46,632 bases of DNA, from assembly GCA_024278695.1 (NCBI GenBank), contig JAJRSR010000211.1, forward strand, positions 1 through 46,632, given 5' to 3'. The translations under genes and the position numbers were made by a program. This document shows positions 18,084 through 29,887 of this stretch, in pieces. Below the pieces are notes generated by a model. That model did not search any database, was not told where the DNA came from, and worked only from the letters and a program-made list of their open reading frames with translations. Every line of letters starts with the position of its first letter. The stretch's first letter is position 1. The stretch is from Planctomycetota bacterium. GTDB taxonomy: Bacteria; Planctomycetota; Phycisphaerae; UBA1845.

Positions 18084-20264
18084 CTACTTTACACCGTGCA
18101 TCATTGCGGTGACTTTCTTGACAATCAAGAAACAAACAAAAGACGCACCGAACATGGCCGCGGCGATGTACATGAAGTAGGTGTTGGGATCTAGTTTCTC
18201 CCAGTTTTCACCCGCCAGGCCGGCGGTGAAGTTGCCAAAGAAGCTAGTAAGCAGCCACATGCCCATGAGCATGGTGGCGAATCGCCGGGGCGCGAGCTTG
18301 CTCACCATCGACAGACCCACCGGAGAGAGACAGAGTTCTCCGAGCGTGCAAAGAATGTAGAACCAAAAGAGCCACCAGGAACTAACGCGGAACTTGGCAC
18401 TCGCGACGTAGATTTCATTGAGTGCGGTTCGAAACTCCGGGTCGGAACCAGCGACAAGAATCTGCTTGTAGTCTTTGTCGGCCAGGGCCATCTTCGAGAA
18501 GAACGTCTGTGTTTCAGCGTCATACCGGAGTTTTTCCGGGTCGTACCCCTTGAGGTATTCGGCATCAAAACCCGGAGGCATATCGGCGATACGCTCGACC
18601 ACCTCGAACGATTCCTCCCCGGACTCCTTGGCCTTAGCCTCGGCGTCTTTCGTTTTCTGGGCTAGCGCATGGATCGCTTCGACGAATGTCTTAGGAGCCG
18701 TCGCCCTCAGCATTCGATCGCGATGATTGTTGTTCAGAACGCCGGAAATATGGAGCGTCGCTGTTCCTTCGTCAAACTTGAGACGGCCTCCATGGGCGAT
18801 CATGCCCTCCTCGGGAAGCTCGTCGGCGACATACTTTTCAAAGTCCTCTTTCTTGTCGAGGCTCGGCGTGTCGTAGAAGTTGAGCTTTCCGTCCTCGATC
18901 GATACGACACGGGTTGGGAGTTGTGTCAGAGTGGCTTGGCTTGGCTGATTTTCGTACTTCACCGACCAGATCATCAGCGCAAAGGCCATGCCTTGCATGA
19001 ACACGCCGATCGACATTTTCCCGGCGATCGAAAGGTTGATCTTCCGTCGAGCCAGGAAAACCCAAAGCCATGCGAAGAGCGGCGCGAAGCAGACAATCGC
19101 CAACGCGTTGATGGACTGAAACGAAGTCGTTAAGACCGGGTTGATCGCCACGAGCTTGGCGAGCGCACCTTTGAGGACGGTACCGAATCCTTCCTCGGCC
19201 ACATCGACGTAAGCCTCGGGGTACACATCCGGTGTGGGTGGCGTCTCGGTGACGTAGCGGTTGGTGGTTTGATCCGCCCAGACGTTCATGGCGTTACCGG
19301 CTTGCTCAAAAGCGCCCCAGAAAAACACGACAAATACGAAGAGTGCGTAAATGGCCAGCACCCGGTCCCGGGTGGCCATGGCCAGCTTGGATAATATCCA
19401 CGCGGCAAAGAAGGCGGCGATGGCGGCGATCTCTAAGGCGATAAAGTTGTCGAAGCTGACCAACTTGAGTTGCCACGCCACGGGTGAACCTAGGAACAGC
19501 ATACCGCCGAACATCAGGAAGATTCCCGGAGAAAGCCGGGAGAAGCTCGGGAATACTGATGGCGCAGATGTCGCTTCTTCCTCCGTCATGGCATGATCTT
19601 CATCGTGCGAGCCGGAGGCGCTCGTGTCTTCATCCGGCGCGTGGTACTCCGCGCCTTCCGGTAGCTCTTTCACCCACGGCAAGCCAAAGAGATACACCAA
19701 GAGTCCGAGCACCATGCCGACGCCGGCCGCCCCGAAGCCCCAGTGGTAGCCGAGTCCGGGCGTTTCTCGTAGCGTGCCGCAAACCAGCGGTGACAAAAAC
19801 GCCCCGAGGTTGATACCCATATAGAAAATCGTGTAGGCACCGTCTCGCCGGGGGTCGTTTTGAGGATAGAGCCGGCCGACCTGGACGGACATGTTTGGCT
19901 TGAAAAAGCCGTTGCCCATGATTAAGAAACCGAGGGCAGCGTAGAAAATCCACATCTCCTCGAACACCATCAGGAAGTGCCCTGCAGACATCATGATAGC
20001 GCCGATGACGATTGCCCATTTGTTTCCAAGATACTTATCGGCCAAGAACCCTCCGAGAAGCGGCGTGAGATACACTAGGCTCGTGTACCACTTGTAGACG
20101 CCGGACGCATCCTCCTGCGTCATCTTGAAAAAATCGACCATGTACAACACGAGCAGCGCCCGCATACCGTAATAGCTAAACCGTTCCCACATCTCGGTGA
20201 AGAACAGAACGTAGAGTCCCTTGGGGTGGCCTAGGAAGGTGCCTTGCTCTTTTGCGTGCGCCAC
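18084..20264 (-). CDS. Peptide MFS transporter, POT/PTR2 family, with large central insertion
   Basis: FFTEMWERFSYYGMRALLVLYMV (ExxERFxYYG), GNGFFKPNMSVQVGRLY, GELCLSPVGLSMVSKLAP; GTG start 20264 with GGGAG upstream. Confidence 0.92.
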   Translation of the reverse strand: MAHAKEQGTFLGHPKGLYVLFFTEMWERFSYYGMRALLVLYMVDFFKMTQEDASGVYKWYTSLVYLTPLLGGFLADKYLGNKWAIVIGAIMMSAGHFLMVFEEMWIFYAALGFLIMGNGFFKPNMSVQVGRLYPQNDPRRDGAYTIFYMGINLGAFLSPLVCGTLRETPGLGYHWGFGAAGVGMVLGLLVYLFGLPWVKELPEGAEYHAPDEDTSASGSHDEDHAMTEEEATSAPSVFPSFSRLSPGIFLMFGGMLFLGSPVAWQLKLVSFDNFIALEIAAIAAFFAAWILSKLAMATRDRVLAIYALFVFVVFFWGAFEQAGNAMNVWADQTTNRYVTETPPTPDVYPEAYVDVAEEGFGTVLKGALAKLVAINPVLTTSFQSINALAIVCFAPLFAWLWVFLARRKINLSIAGKMSIGVFMQGMAFALMIWSVKYENQPSQATLTQLPTRVVSIEDGKLNFYDTPSLDKKEDFEKYVADELPEEGMIAHGGRLKFDEGTATLHISGVLNNNHRDRMLRATAPKTFVEAIHALAQKTKDAEAKAKESGEESFEVVERIADMPPGFDAEYLKGYDPEKLRYDAETQTFFSKMALADKDYKQILVAGSDPEFRTALNEIYVASAKFRVSSWWLFWFYILCTLGELCLSPVGLSMVSKLAPRRFATMLMGMWLLTSFFGNFTAGLAGENWEKLDPNTYFMYIAAAMFGASFVCFLIVKKVTAMMHGVK

Positions 20265-20558
20265 GGGCGGTATCTCCCAGAAAAAACAAGCGGGCTGCGT
20301 CTTGGTCTGCGAAGCCCTTTTTGGTTTTGTGCGTTTGCAGTACGCTGCCCGGCATTCTGGCCGCGCGACGCAACCGTAACGTAAAACTTCGCGGCTGACC
20401 AGTGATTTCCTAGATCGAGGCGCGGCAAAGTGGAGGAAGATGGGTAGTTCGTGGTACGCTCCCAAAGGGGTTGCGGAGTGAGTTTGGCGGATTTAACTCC
20501 GGTGCCGTGGTGGGGCTGTGTGGATCGCGGAGTTTTTTGTCGAGGGGAGGTTCAAGCC

Positions 20559-21389
20559 ATGCCGGAGTTGCCAGAAGCAGAGACCATTGCGCGCGAGCTG
20601 GATCGTCAGGTGGTGGGCTGCGTCATCAGCAGCGTACGTGTTCTGAGGCGTGATGTGGTTCATGGCGACCCCCGGCCGATAGGTCGCGTAGTAACCGGAC
20701 GGCATATCCGACGGGTGTATCGTCGCGCGAAACGCGTGATCGTGGCGTTTGACCCACCGATTGAGATCGTATTTCATCTGGGGATGAGCGGACGACTTTC
20801 AGTCGAGCCGTCGAGGGTGTTGGCTGCGAAGCATACGCATCTTCGCTTAGCGCTGGATGATGATGAGGTGCGTGAGATTCGTTTCTGTGACCCACGCCGG
20901 TTCGGTGGTGTGTGGGTGCTGGCGGGTGGTACGCGACAAGTCGGCCGAAAGCTTGGTCCGCTCGGCCCAGAGCCGTTACAACTCACATCGAAAGATTTTG
21001 CCAACATTCTCGATAGAAATAGGCAGGTCAAGGCGCTGCTGCTTGACCAAGGTGCAATTGCCGGGATCGGCAATATCTATTGTGATGAGGCGTTGTTTCG
21101 CGCGGGGGTTCACCCGCTCACCTCAGCGGCCGACTTGAGCCTGCGTCAGAGAGGTGTGCTCCTGCACAGCATCAAGACCGTACTTCGTGCGGCGATTAAG
21201 CATCGCGGTTCTACGATCAGTGATTATCGCCAAGTCGATGGCGTCGCCGGGTCGTTCCAGCACAGTAATCGCGTCTACGGTCGTGAGGGCACGGCTTGCG
21301 TCGAGTGCAGTGCGGAGATCATTAGATTGGTGGCGGCTGGTCGTTCCACGTTCGTGTGTGCGGTATGTCAACCACAGCAGTCGATGTAG
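20559..21389 (+). CDS. mutM: Formamidopyrimidine-DNA glycosylase
   Basis: MPELPEAETIARELDRQ, FHLGMSGRL, FCDPRRFGGVWVL, GIGNIYCDEALFRAGVHP, C-terminal zinc finger CVECSAEI...CAVCQ. Confidence 0.95.
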   Translation: MPELPEAETIARELDRQVVGCVISSVRVLRRDVVHGDPRPIGRVVTGRHIRRVYRRAKRVIVAFDPPIEIVFHLGMSGRLSVEPSRVLAAKHTHLRLALDDDEVREIRFCDPRRFGGVWVLAGGTRQVGRKLGPLGPEPLQLTSKDFANILDRNRQVKALLLDQGAIAGIGNIYCDEALFRAGVHPLTSAADLSLRQRGVLLHSIKTVLRAAIKHRGSTISDYRQVDGVAGSFQHSNRVYGREGTACVECSAEIIRLVAAGRSTFVCAVCQPQQSM

Positions 21390-21393
21390 AAAG

Positions 21394-21402
21394 TGTTATA
21401 CT
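21394..21402 (+). promoter_or_regulatory. Possible extended -10 element upstream of the 21496 gene
   Basis: TGTTATACT (TGn-TATACT); no convincing -35. Confidence 0.25.
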
Positions 21403-21495
21403 ATCGCCTGTTGGGAAGAATAAAGGCAGCTTCCTGATCGTCGAAACGTGTCGGACGTGGTTGGGGGCACGGCGGTTGCGCGGTAAGGTCCGGTC

Positions 21496-23130
21496 ATGGC
21501 GGAATCGGAAACCTCAGGCGTCTTGCGTTTGCGCGACTTGGAAGGAAGGAAGACGCGACCGGAGTTTGTCCATCCTGGGTCGCGGCTGCTTCGTCGTCGT
21601 CGGCTTACGGCGCTGGCGGTGGTTGTGGTCGTAGGTGGCAGCGTCGGGCTCTCGGCCGGATATGCCCTCTACCTTCGGAGCGATTACTACCGTCAAGCGT
21701 TGGCCCAGCGTATCAGTGATCGGCTCGGGCTTGTGGTGGAGATGGCAGACGTGCATCGCTTGGGGGTGAGCGGTGTGGCGTTGGTCGATCCGCAGGTGTC
21801 ACTGGGCGGCGGCGGTCCGCAGGTGTTTCAATGCCGAAGTGCCTTGTGGCGTTTTGCCGACGACGGCTTGACCAGCGGGTTCGTGCTCGATCTCATCGAC
21901 GGCTGGGTGAAAGTCGGCGGGGCGGACTGGTCCAAGTCGCGATACGGCGAGCTGCTTGATCGCAGCTTGGGACAGGATTTCTCGGCGCTGCGTGTGGGAC
22001 AGGTTCGCGTGCGCGATATCGACGTGCGGTTCGCCAGCCCCCTGGGTGAGTTGACGGCCAGCGCGACACGCGGTGTCGTGGATGTTCGAGGGTCCAGGGA
22101 GGCCGTTGCGTCGCTCAGCAGTTCAGAGCTAAACGGCGTGGTCGTAGCGACGCCCGTTAATATCTCAGCACGGTTCACACCCGGCTCGGCTTTGAAGTTT
22201 ACCGAAGTTCGGCTCACGATCCCAACCGCGCCGATCGCTGCGATTGGCTTGGCTAGTGCTTCTGCCGCGAAGCGACCGCACGGTACCTTCGCCGGGACTA
22301 TCCGCTACACCGGTGATGATCAGGGTGACGTCGTCAGCATCAAGGGGGCGATCACGAACGCGAATCTCGAAGTGCTTACCAAGATTCCCGGCGGACCCTA
22401 TCGCGGGATGGTTACGTTTGACCTTCGCGAGGCTCGGGTGCATGCCAAAAAACTTGCGTTGTTCAGTGCGGCCGGCTCCATCGAAAACCTCTTCGTGGCC
22501 GACCTCTTTCCCTCGTTGGCTGCCGATGCCGGGTCGGCGACGCTATCGCTCGCGGTGGATGATGTACGATTCCGCGACGGGCGGGTTGAGTACCTGAAAG
22601 CCTCTGGTCGGTGCGAAGGACTCTCGCTCGATACGCTAACCGGGCTGATCGGTCCCGGCCGCGTGACGGGTACGGTCCGTATCGACATTGCGAATCTTGT
22701 GGTCGTCGATGACGAAATCATCGCCGCCGATCTTCTGGTGGATGCGGTTAAGCCGGACGACGAACCGGGCACGATCGACCGGGCCGTGCTCGCTCGGGCG
22801 GCCGCGGCGTGGCTCGGAGTAGATATGAGCACCTGGATGCCTTCCTCGGTGGAGTATGAGCGGCTCGGGGCTCGAATCCTGATCGCGCGGGATGGTCTTC
22901 GGGTAGAAGGCACACACGGGTTCGATAATGCCACGATTCTGACGGTGCGTCTTTTTGGTCGGCCTTTCGCGGTGTTGGTCGCCCCGGATAAGGTTTATCC
23001 CGTGCCAGATGTTCGCAAGTACCTACTGGATCGTGCGGACCGCGTGGATCGGGAAAATCTGCGCGGCTTGTGGGGGACGTTGCGGTCAGGATCGAATGAA
23101 CCGGCAGGCGACTCGGAGTCTCAGGATTAG
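21496..23130 (+). CDS. Large single-TM protein of unknown function, possibly AsmA-like
   Basis: One N-terminal TM (RRRLTALAVVVVVGGSVGLSAGYALYL) then RSDYYRQALAQRISDRLGLVVEMADVHRLGVSGVALVDPQVSLG, resembling AsmA/TamB-type N-termini. Confidence 0.6.
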   Translation: MAESETSGVLRLRDLEGRKTRPEFVHPGSRLLRRRRLTALAVVVVVGGSVGLSAGYALYLRSDYYRQALAQRISDRLGLVVEMADVHRLGVSGVALVDPQVSLGGGGPQVFQCRSALWRFADDGLTSGFVLDLIDGWVKVGGADWSKSRYGELLDRSLGQDFSALRVGQVRVRDIDVRFASPLGELTASATRGVVDVRGSREAVASLSSSELNGVVVATPVNISARFTPGSALKFTEVRLTIPTAPIAAIGLASASAAKRPHGTFAGTIRYTGDDQGDVVSIKGAITNANLEVLTKIPGGPYRGMVTFDLREARVHAKKLALFSAAGSIENLFVADLFPSLAADAGSATLSLAVDDVRFRDGRVEYLKASGRCEGLSLDTLTGLIGPGRVTGTVRIDIANLVVVDDEIIAADLLVDAVKPDDEPGTIDRAVLARAAAAWLGVDMSTWMPSSVEYERLGARILIARDGLRVEGTHGFDNATILTVRLFGRPFAVLVAPDKVYPVPDVRKYLLDRADRVDRENLRGLWGTLRSGSNEPAGDSESQD

Positions 23131-23232
23131 GCCTTGGTGCCGGCCTGGTAGATGTCACTGGTGACGCACATGCTGGTGCTGGCACGGCCTTCCGTTTAGA
23201 CTGCTCCTGCGGTCCAAGACGAGGTCATTCTG

Positions 23233-24402
23233 ATGACGATTACGGATGCCGGTACGGTTCCGTCGGAATCGGCACGGCGGTACATGCGTATGTCCATGAC
23301 GCCCGGTGCCGGACCGGTGCGCGTGCGTAAGCTCGTGGAACACTTTGGTTCGCTGCAACGTGTGCTCGATGCGTCTGTCTCTGATTTGCGAAAGGTGGGC
23401 GGCATCGGCGGGGTGACCGGCGAGGCCATCTTCAACGCGCGGTCGCAGCAAATCACGGACGAGATCGAGCGTGAGATCGAGCGGGCGACTGAGTGCGGCG
23501 TGCGCATTTTGTGCATTGAAGACGCCGGTTTTCCGAAACCGCTGATAAACACACCTGATCCGCCGCTCGTGCTGTACGTTCGCGGCACACTCCAACCCGC
23601 AGATGCGGTATCGGTGGCTATCGTTGGGACGCGGCGGTGTTCGCACTATGGGCGTGAGCAGGCCGAGCGATTTGGCGAGGTGCTCGGTGCGGCGGGGTTT
23701 ACGGTCGTGTCCGGGTTGGCTCGCGGTGTGGATTCCTGTGCGCACCGTGGCGCGATTAAGGGCGGCGGTCGGACGATCGCGGTGCTCGGCAACGGGTTGG
23801 CTATGGTCAGCCCGCAGGAACACGAGATGCTCGCGGAGGAAATCTCTCACTCCGGTGCCGTGCTGAGCGAGCTTCCCCTTGATATAGCGCCTGACGCGAA
23901 GAACTTTCCACCGCGCAATCGGATCGTGGCCGGTCTGTCGCTTGGCGTGCTGGTGATCGAAGCTGGCAAGCGGAGCGGGGCGCTCATCACGGCCCGACTG
24001 GCGACGGAATACAACCGTGAGGTGTTTGCAGTGCCGGGCAGGATCGACCGTCCGGAGCTGACGGCCGGCAGTAACGGTCTCATTCGGGATAGCTCCGCGA
24101 AACTCGTGACGAGTCTCGAAGACGTGCTCGATGACCTGTCTGCCGTGGGCGACATCATGCGGCGCGGCTTGGCCGAGGATGCGGGCGAGGCTGGGGACAC
24201 GGCCGAACTCCAAACGGGGCTTGCCGGTAACGAACGCACCATCGTGGAGGCCGTCCGTATGGGCTGCCACGATATCGAATCCATCTGCCAAGAGGCGAAT
24301 CTCGACGCCGGTAGTGTCGTGGCCGCCCTGACCAAGCTGCAGATTCAAGGTCACCTGCGCCGTCAACCGGGCGGCAAGTTTGAGCTGCGCAGCACGGGTT
24401 AG
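23233..24402 (+). CDS. dprA: DNA-processing protein DprA
   Basis: VAIVGTRRCSHYGREQAERFGEVLGAAGFTVVSGLARGVDSCAHRGAIKGGGRTIAVLGNG, FPPRNRIVAGLSLGVLVIEAGKRSGALITARLA, C-terminal winged-helix-like region. Confidence 0.95.
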   Translation: MTITDAGTVPSESARRYMRMSMTPGAGPVRVRKLVEHFGSLQRVLDASVSDLRKVGGIGGVTGEAIFNARSQQITDEIEREIERATECGVRILCIEDAGFPKPLINTPDPPLVLYVRGTLQPADAVSVAIVGTRRCSHYGREQAERFGEVLGAAGFTVVSGLARGVDSCAHRGAIKGGGRTIAVLGNGLAMVSPQEHEMLAEEISHSGAVLSELPLDIAPDAKNFPPRNRIVAGLSLGVLVIEAGKRSGALITARLATEYNREVFAVPGRIDRPELTAGSNGLIRDSSAKLVTSLEDVLDDLSAVGDIMRRGLAEDAGEAGDTAELQTGLAGNERTIVEAVRMGCHDIESICQEANLDAGSVVAALTKLQIQGHLRRQPGGKFELRSTG

Positions 24403-24514
24403 CGCGGATGCATGGGGACGCGCCGGTTCGTTCTCGTCGTGCATTGACCCGGACGCGATTCCCCACAACAATCGTGCGTCTTGCTGGTGACGTTCGCCAA
24501 ACTGCTGGAATAAA

Positions 24515-26479
<1,965 letters not shown>

Positions 26480-26501
26480 CCAATCACAAACGCGTACATC
26501 T

Positions 26502-26540
26502 GTTCGGGTGACCCGCCTCGTTAGGTGTGGGGGATTCGAA
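26502..26540 (-). repeat. REP-like dispersed element, copy B-left (inverted partner of 26551-26587)
   Basis: Reverse complement TTCGAATCCCCCACACCTAACGAGGCGGGTCACCCGAAC matches the family; forms a 20-bp stem (18 matches) with 26552-26571. Confidence 0.75.
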
Positions 26541-26550
26541 GAGTCTGGCA

Positions 26551-26587
26551 ATTCGCATCCCCCACAGCTAACGCCACGAGCCACCCA
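26551..26587 (+). repeat. REP-like dispersed element, copy B-right
   Basis: ATTCGCATCCCCCACAGCTAACGCCACGAGCCACCCA. Confidence 0.75.
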
Positions 26588-26629
26588 GCTTACATCAGGC
26601 AATCGTGCTGGGTACCACAAGCGTTTCTT

Positions 26630-27130
26630 TTACATTCCAAGGACGCCGCCTTTTCCAAGTGCCGTTCGGCAAACGGTGATATGTCCGACATGCCAGAACG
26701 GGTGGGTGCCCATCATCGTCCAGATTGCGCCGAGGGTTGGGAAGAAGTTCTTGTCCCAGCCTTCCGGGGACGGGTCGTCCCATGTGGCGTCGTCGAAGGC
26801 TTTGAGCTTTTCAATCATGTTTGCGCGAGAGTCACGAAACATCGCGTCGATCTGAGACCGGGCGGGGTACGCCGCCGCATCGGCTGTGCTCTTGGAGCCG
26901 GCTGTGAAGAGTCCGATCGTGGCTTCGTCAGTCGTTGGTGTCGTGCCGCAAATGGCCGACACCATGCTATCTTCTGAGACTGCAATGTGCCCCACGAGCC
27001 AGCCGACGTGGTTGGTGCCGGGAAGGGGGATTTTGAAGTACTCTTCATCCGAGAGGTCGGCCGTCATTTTTCCGATTAACATTTCCGAGACGGCTAATTG
27101 CCCGAGAAGGACATCTTTTGCACTTGCCAT
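26630..27130 (-). CDS. DinB-like four-helix-bundle protein
   Basis: KDVLLGQLAVSEMLIGKMTADLSDEEYFKIPLPGTNHVGWLVGHIAVSEDSMV...MMGTHPFWHVGHITVCRTALG (conserved His pattern). Confidence 0.75.
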   Translation of the reverse strand: MASAKDVLLGQLAVSEMLIGKMTADLSDEEYFKIPLPGTNHVGWLVGHIAVSEDSMVSAICGTTPTTDEATIGLFTAGSKSTADAAAYPARSQIDAMFRDSRANMIEKLKAFDDATWDDPSPEGWDKNFFPTLGAIWTMMGTHPFWHVGHITVCRTALGKGGVLGM

Positions 27131-27392
27131 AGCGTGTAGACTCCGAATCCCGCAAGGGAAAACTGACTGCGGCCGCGAAGAACCCGTGCCTCCCCGCTCG
27201 CAGACGGTGAATGGTTTGAATTATTGTCGAAGCCAAGTCGAAGGCAAGGGCCATACTTGGAAGATCGATAGCATCATGCGAGAATCGACAAGTGCGAGAA
27301 GTTTGGGTACATGATTGTCGGCACGGGTATTGTCTTAGTACTAACCGTGCACCCGGATGTTTGTTTTCGCTGAGTTGCGAGCACGGTGAGTC

Positions 27393-29741
27393 ATGGAGTC
27401 AGTTGGTTTGCCCGAATACGAACGAAATCCTTCGGTTGCTCGAACCCTGCCCTTGGCCCACGCGGCGATGGTCGTGGTGGCTGCCTTGGCGATGGGGGCT
27501 CCGACGATTCGCGGGGGGTTTGTGGGTGCGGACGATCACCGGCTTGTGCTGAACCATGTGCTTGTGTCGCAGCCTTCGTTTGCGCACACGGTGGAGCTGT
27601 TCACCATTCCCCACCGTGATCTGTACCAACCGTTACCGCTAGCCAGCTTCGCATTTGAGTTTGCCGTGGTTCGGCTGCTCGGAATGGACGCCCGCGGCGC
27701 AGCGGGTGTGGCCTGGCTGTTTCATTTGGACAACGTGCTTCTGCATGCGATCAATGCGCTGCTTGTTTGGTTGGTGATCGTTCGGCTGCAAGGTTTGATT
27801 CGCGTGGGCGCAACGACCGGAAACGAGAGATGTGAGGCACTTCCCGAGAGCTCTGGCCATCGTACCGATGCGTTTCTGGCGATGGTCGCGGCGCTGCTCT
27901 TTGCGGTTCATCCGGTTCAAACGGAGGTCGTCGCTTGGGTGAACGGGCGTATGATGCTGCTCTCCACACTGTTCGCGCTGCTGACGGTTCTGAGTTTTGT
28001 CGTGATCGTGTCGCCTGGTTCGTCGGATGGTGGCAAGCGGAGCCGAATCAATCTTGCGATTTTGTGTGCCGTTGTGTTCGCCGTCTTGTGTGGGCTGAGT
28101 AAGGTTCGCGTGGGGCTGCCGGTACTGGTGTTGCTTCCGATTGTTGTCGCGCGGCGTTTTCGCGACTGGCGCGTGATGCTGCCGTGGATCGGGGTCGTGG
28201 TTGTGACCGGTGGTTTTGCGCTGATCAACATTCGTACCACGGTTGATGCGAACATGTTTGCCGGCGGTACGGAGATGCTTCACGGTCCGCGATTGGTGCG
28301 TGTGCTGTTGGCGCTGGCCAGCTATTTTCAGCACATTCTCTGGCCTGCGGGTTTGGCTAGTTATTATCCGGCACCGCCGGTCGTGGCTTGGACTGACGGT
28401 GCGACGTTTCGGGCGATGGCGATTGTCGCGCCGGTGTTTGCGTTCTGGGCCTGGCGCATGACGCGGTCCGGCGTCGCGCGGCTTGGGTTTGTGTGGTTTA
28501 TGGCGACGCTGGCATCGACGTTGCCGTTTCTACCGGCGCGAAACGTGCTGTCGGCCGACCGATACCTATACCTGCCGATCATCGGGTTGTTTTGGATGCT
28601 GGCGGTTGAGCTCGTCGGATTGTCCCGGCGGATTAAACTGCGGGGCGGAGGCCTTCGTTTGGTTCGCCTTGGCGGTGTGGCGATGTTGGCGATTAAGGTT
28701 GCGGTGAGTTGGCACGTCGGCTCATTCTACGCGACGGCCGCCGCAAAAACTCTGCGCGTGGCCGAAGTCTCACCTCGCACGCCCAGACTCTGGACCCGCG
28801 CCGGATGGGCACAGTACGAACTAGGCGATTACGACTTGGCGGCTGCCTACGCGCAGCGCGATCTTGTGTTTGAGGATATTGTAGCAAAGAGTAGTGCGAT
28901 GGAACTTCTTGGCGCGTGCGCATTGGCATTGGGAAACGAGGAGGGGGGTTATTCGAAACTGCGGCGTGCGTTTGAGATTGACCCTGAAAATGCCAAGGCC
29001 ATCTACCGGCTTGGGGTTGCGTACGCCAAGGCGGGGGAGGCAGACCTGGCGCTGGCGTCGCTTGAGACGGCGGTGAATGCTGCGCCGCGCTACAACCCTG
29101 CGCTGGTCCGGCTGGCCGATATCTATCGTGATGCGGGGCGTTTTCAGGAAGCCCGATCGCTATACGGACGGGCTCTCGATACGAACGCGTTTGACGTTGC
29201 GGCGATTCGCGGAATGGTGGCACTCGACGTTCGTGAGACGTTGGGCACGTTTGATTCCCTTGTGGAACGTGGCAAGACGGCCGAGGCGGCAGATTTGTGG
29301 AAACCACTGGTGCGACAGTGGCCTGAGTCTGCCGAGGTTCAAGTTTGGGCTTCGTGGGCGAACGCGCTGGCCGGGCGGGCAAACGGTGCGTGGCGTGGCA
29401 CGGTGCCAGCACAATTTGTGCCGCTGTCCGTGGCCACGCGGGCGCTGGTCGCGTTACAGAGACGAGACTACCGCACGGCCACGGCTCAGGTGGAACAGCT
29501 TTCTGAAGTCGAAGCCGCGAACCGTTACGCTCAGCGCCGGTTGCTCGGGGCGCTGCAGCAGCACGATCAGGCTCATCCGGGTGATGCGTGGACAATGTGC
29601 CTGGCCGCCCGGCTTTTGCTCGCGGATGGTCAGCAAACGGCCGGACAGGCGTTTACAGGCATCTGCGAGCAGCAGTGTCAGACGGAAGGCTGCGCCGAAT
29701 GGGTCAAACGTCTCCGAGAACGATACGGGCAAAACGATTGA
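27393..29741 (+). CDS. Polytopic membrane protein with C-terminal TPR repeats
   Basis: Many hydrophobic helices, AVHPVQTEVVAWVNGRMMLLSTLF motif typical of TMTC-like proteins, then TPRs (NAKAIYRLGVAYAKAGEADLALASLETAVNAAPRYNPALVRLADIYRDAGRFQEARSLYGRAL). Confidence 0.85.
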   Translation: MESVGLPEYERNPSVARTLPLAHAAMVVVAALAMGAPTIRGGFVGADDHRLVLNHVLVSQPSFAHTVELFTIPHRDLYQPLPLASFAFEFAVVRLLGMDARGAAGVAWLFHLDNVLLHAINALLVWLVIVRLQGLIRVGATTGNERCEALPESSGHRTDAFLAMVAALLFAVHPVQTEVVAWVNGRMMLLSTLFALLTVLSFVVIVSPGSSDGGKRSRINLAILCAVVFAVLCGLSKVRVGLPVLVLLPIVVARRFRDWRVMLPWIGVVVVTGGFALINIRTTVDANMFAGGTEMLHGPRLVRVLLALASYFQHILWPAGLASYYPAPPVVAWTDGATFRAMAIVAPVFAFWAWRMTRSGVARLGFVWFMATLASTLPFLPARNVLSADRYLYLPIIGLFWMLAVELVGLSRRIKLRGGGLRLVRLGGVAMLAIKVAVSWHVGSFYATAAAKTLRVAEVSPRTPRLWTRAGWAQYELGDYDLAAAYAQRDLVFEDIVAKSSAMELLGACALALGNEEGGYSKLRRAFEIDPENAKAIYRLGVAYAKAGEADLALASLETAVNAAPRYNPALVRLADIYRDAGRFQEARSLYGRALDTNAFDVAAIRGMVALDVRETLGTFDSLVERGKTAEAADLWKPLVRQWPESAEVQVWASWANALAGRANGAWRGTVPAQFVPLSVATRALVALQRRDYRTATAQVEQLSEVEAANRYAQRRLLGALQQHDQAHPGDAWTMCLAARLLLADGQQTAGQAFTGICEQQCQTEGCAEWVKRLRERYGQND

Positions 29742-29796
29742 CGCCGTTGGTTCACCCATCACGCGGTACGGAATGATGGGGCGTAATGAAATGGTC

Positions 29797-29831
29797 GAGC
29801 CGCAACGGAAGTGGTTACTCCGTCGCGGCTC
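29797..29831. terminator. Hairpin between convergent genes, possible terminator
   Basis: GAGCCGCaACGGA (29797-29809) / TCCGTcGCGGCTC (29819-29831), 9-nt loop; no strong U-tract. Confidence 0.4.
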
Positions 29832-29887
29832 AACCTGTTGTGTGACTGCTCAAGTGGTCAGGGACAAGCGATTCCCTACGTGGAGGC

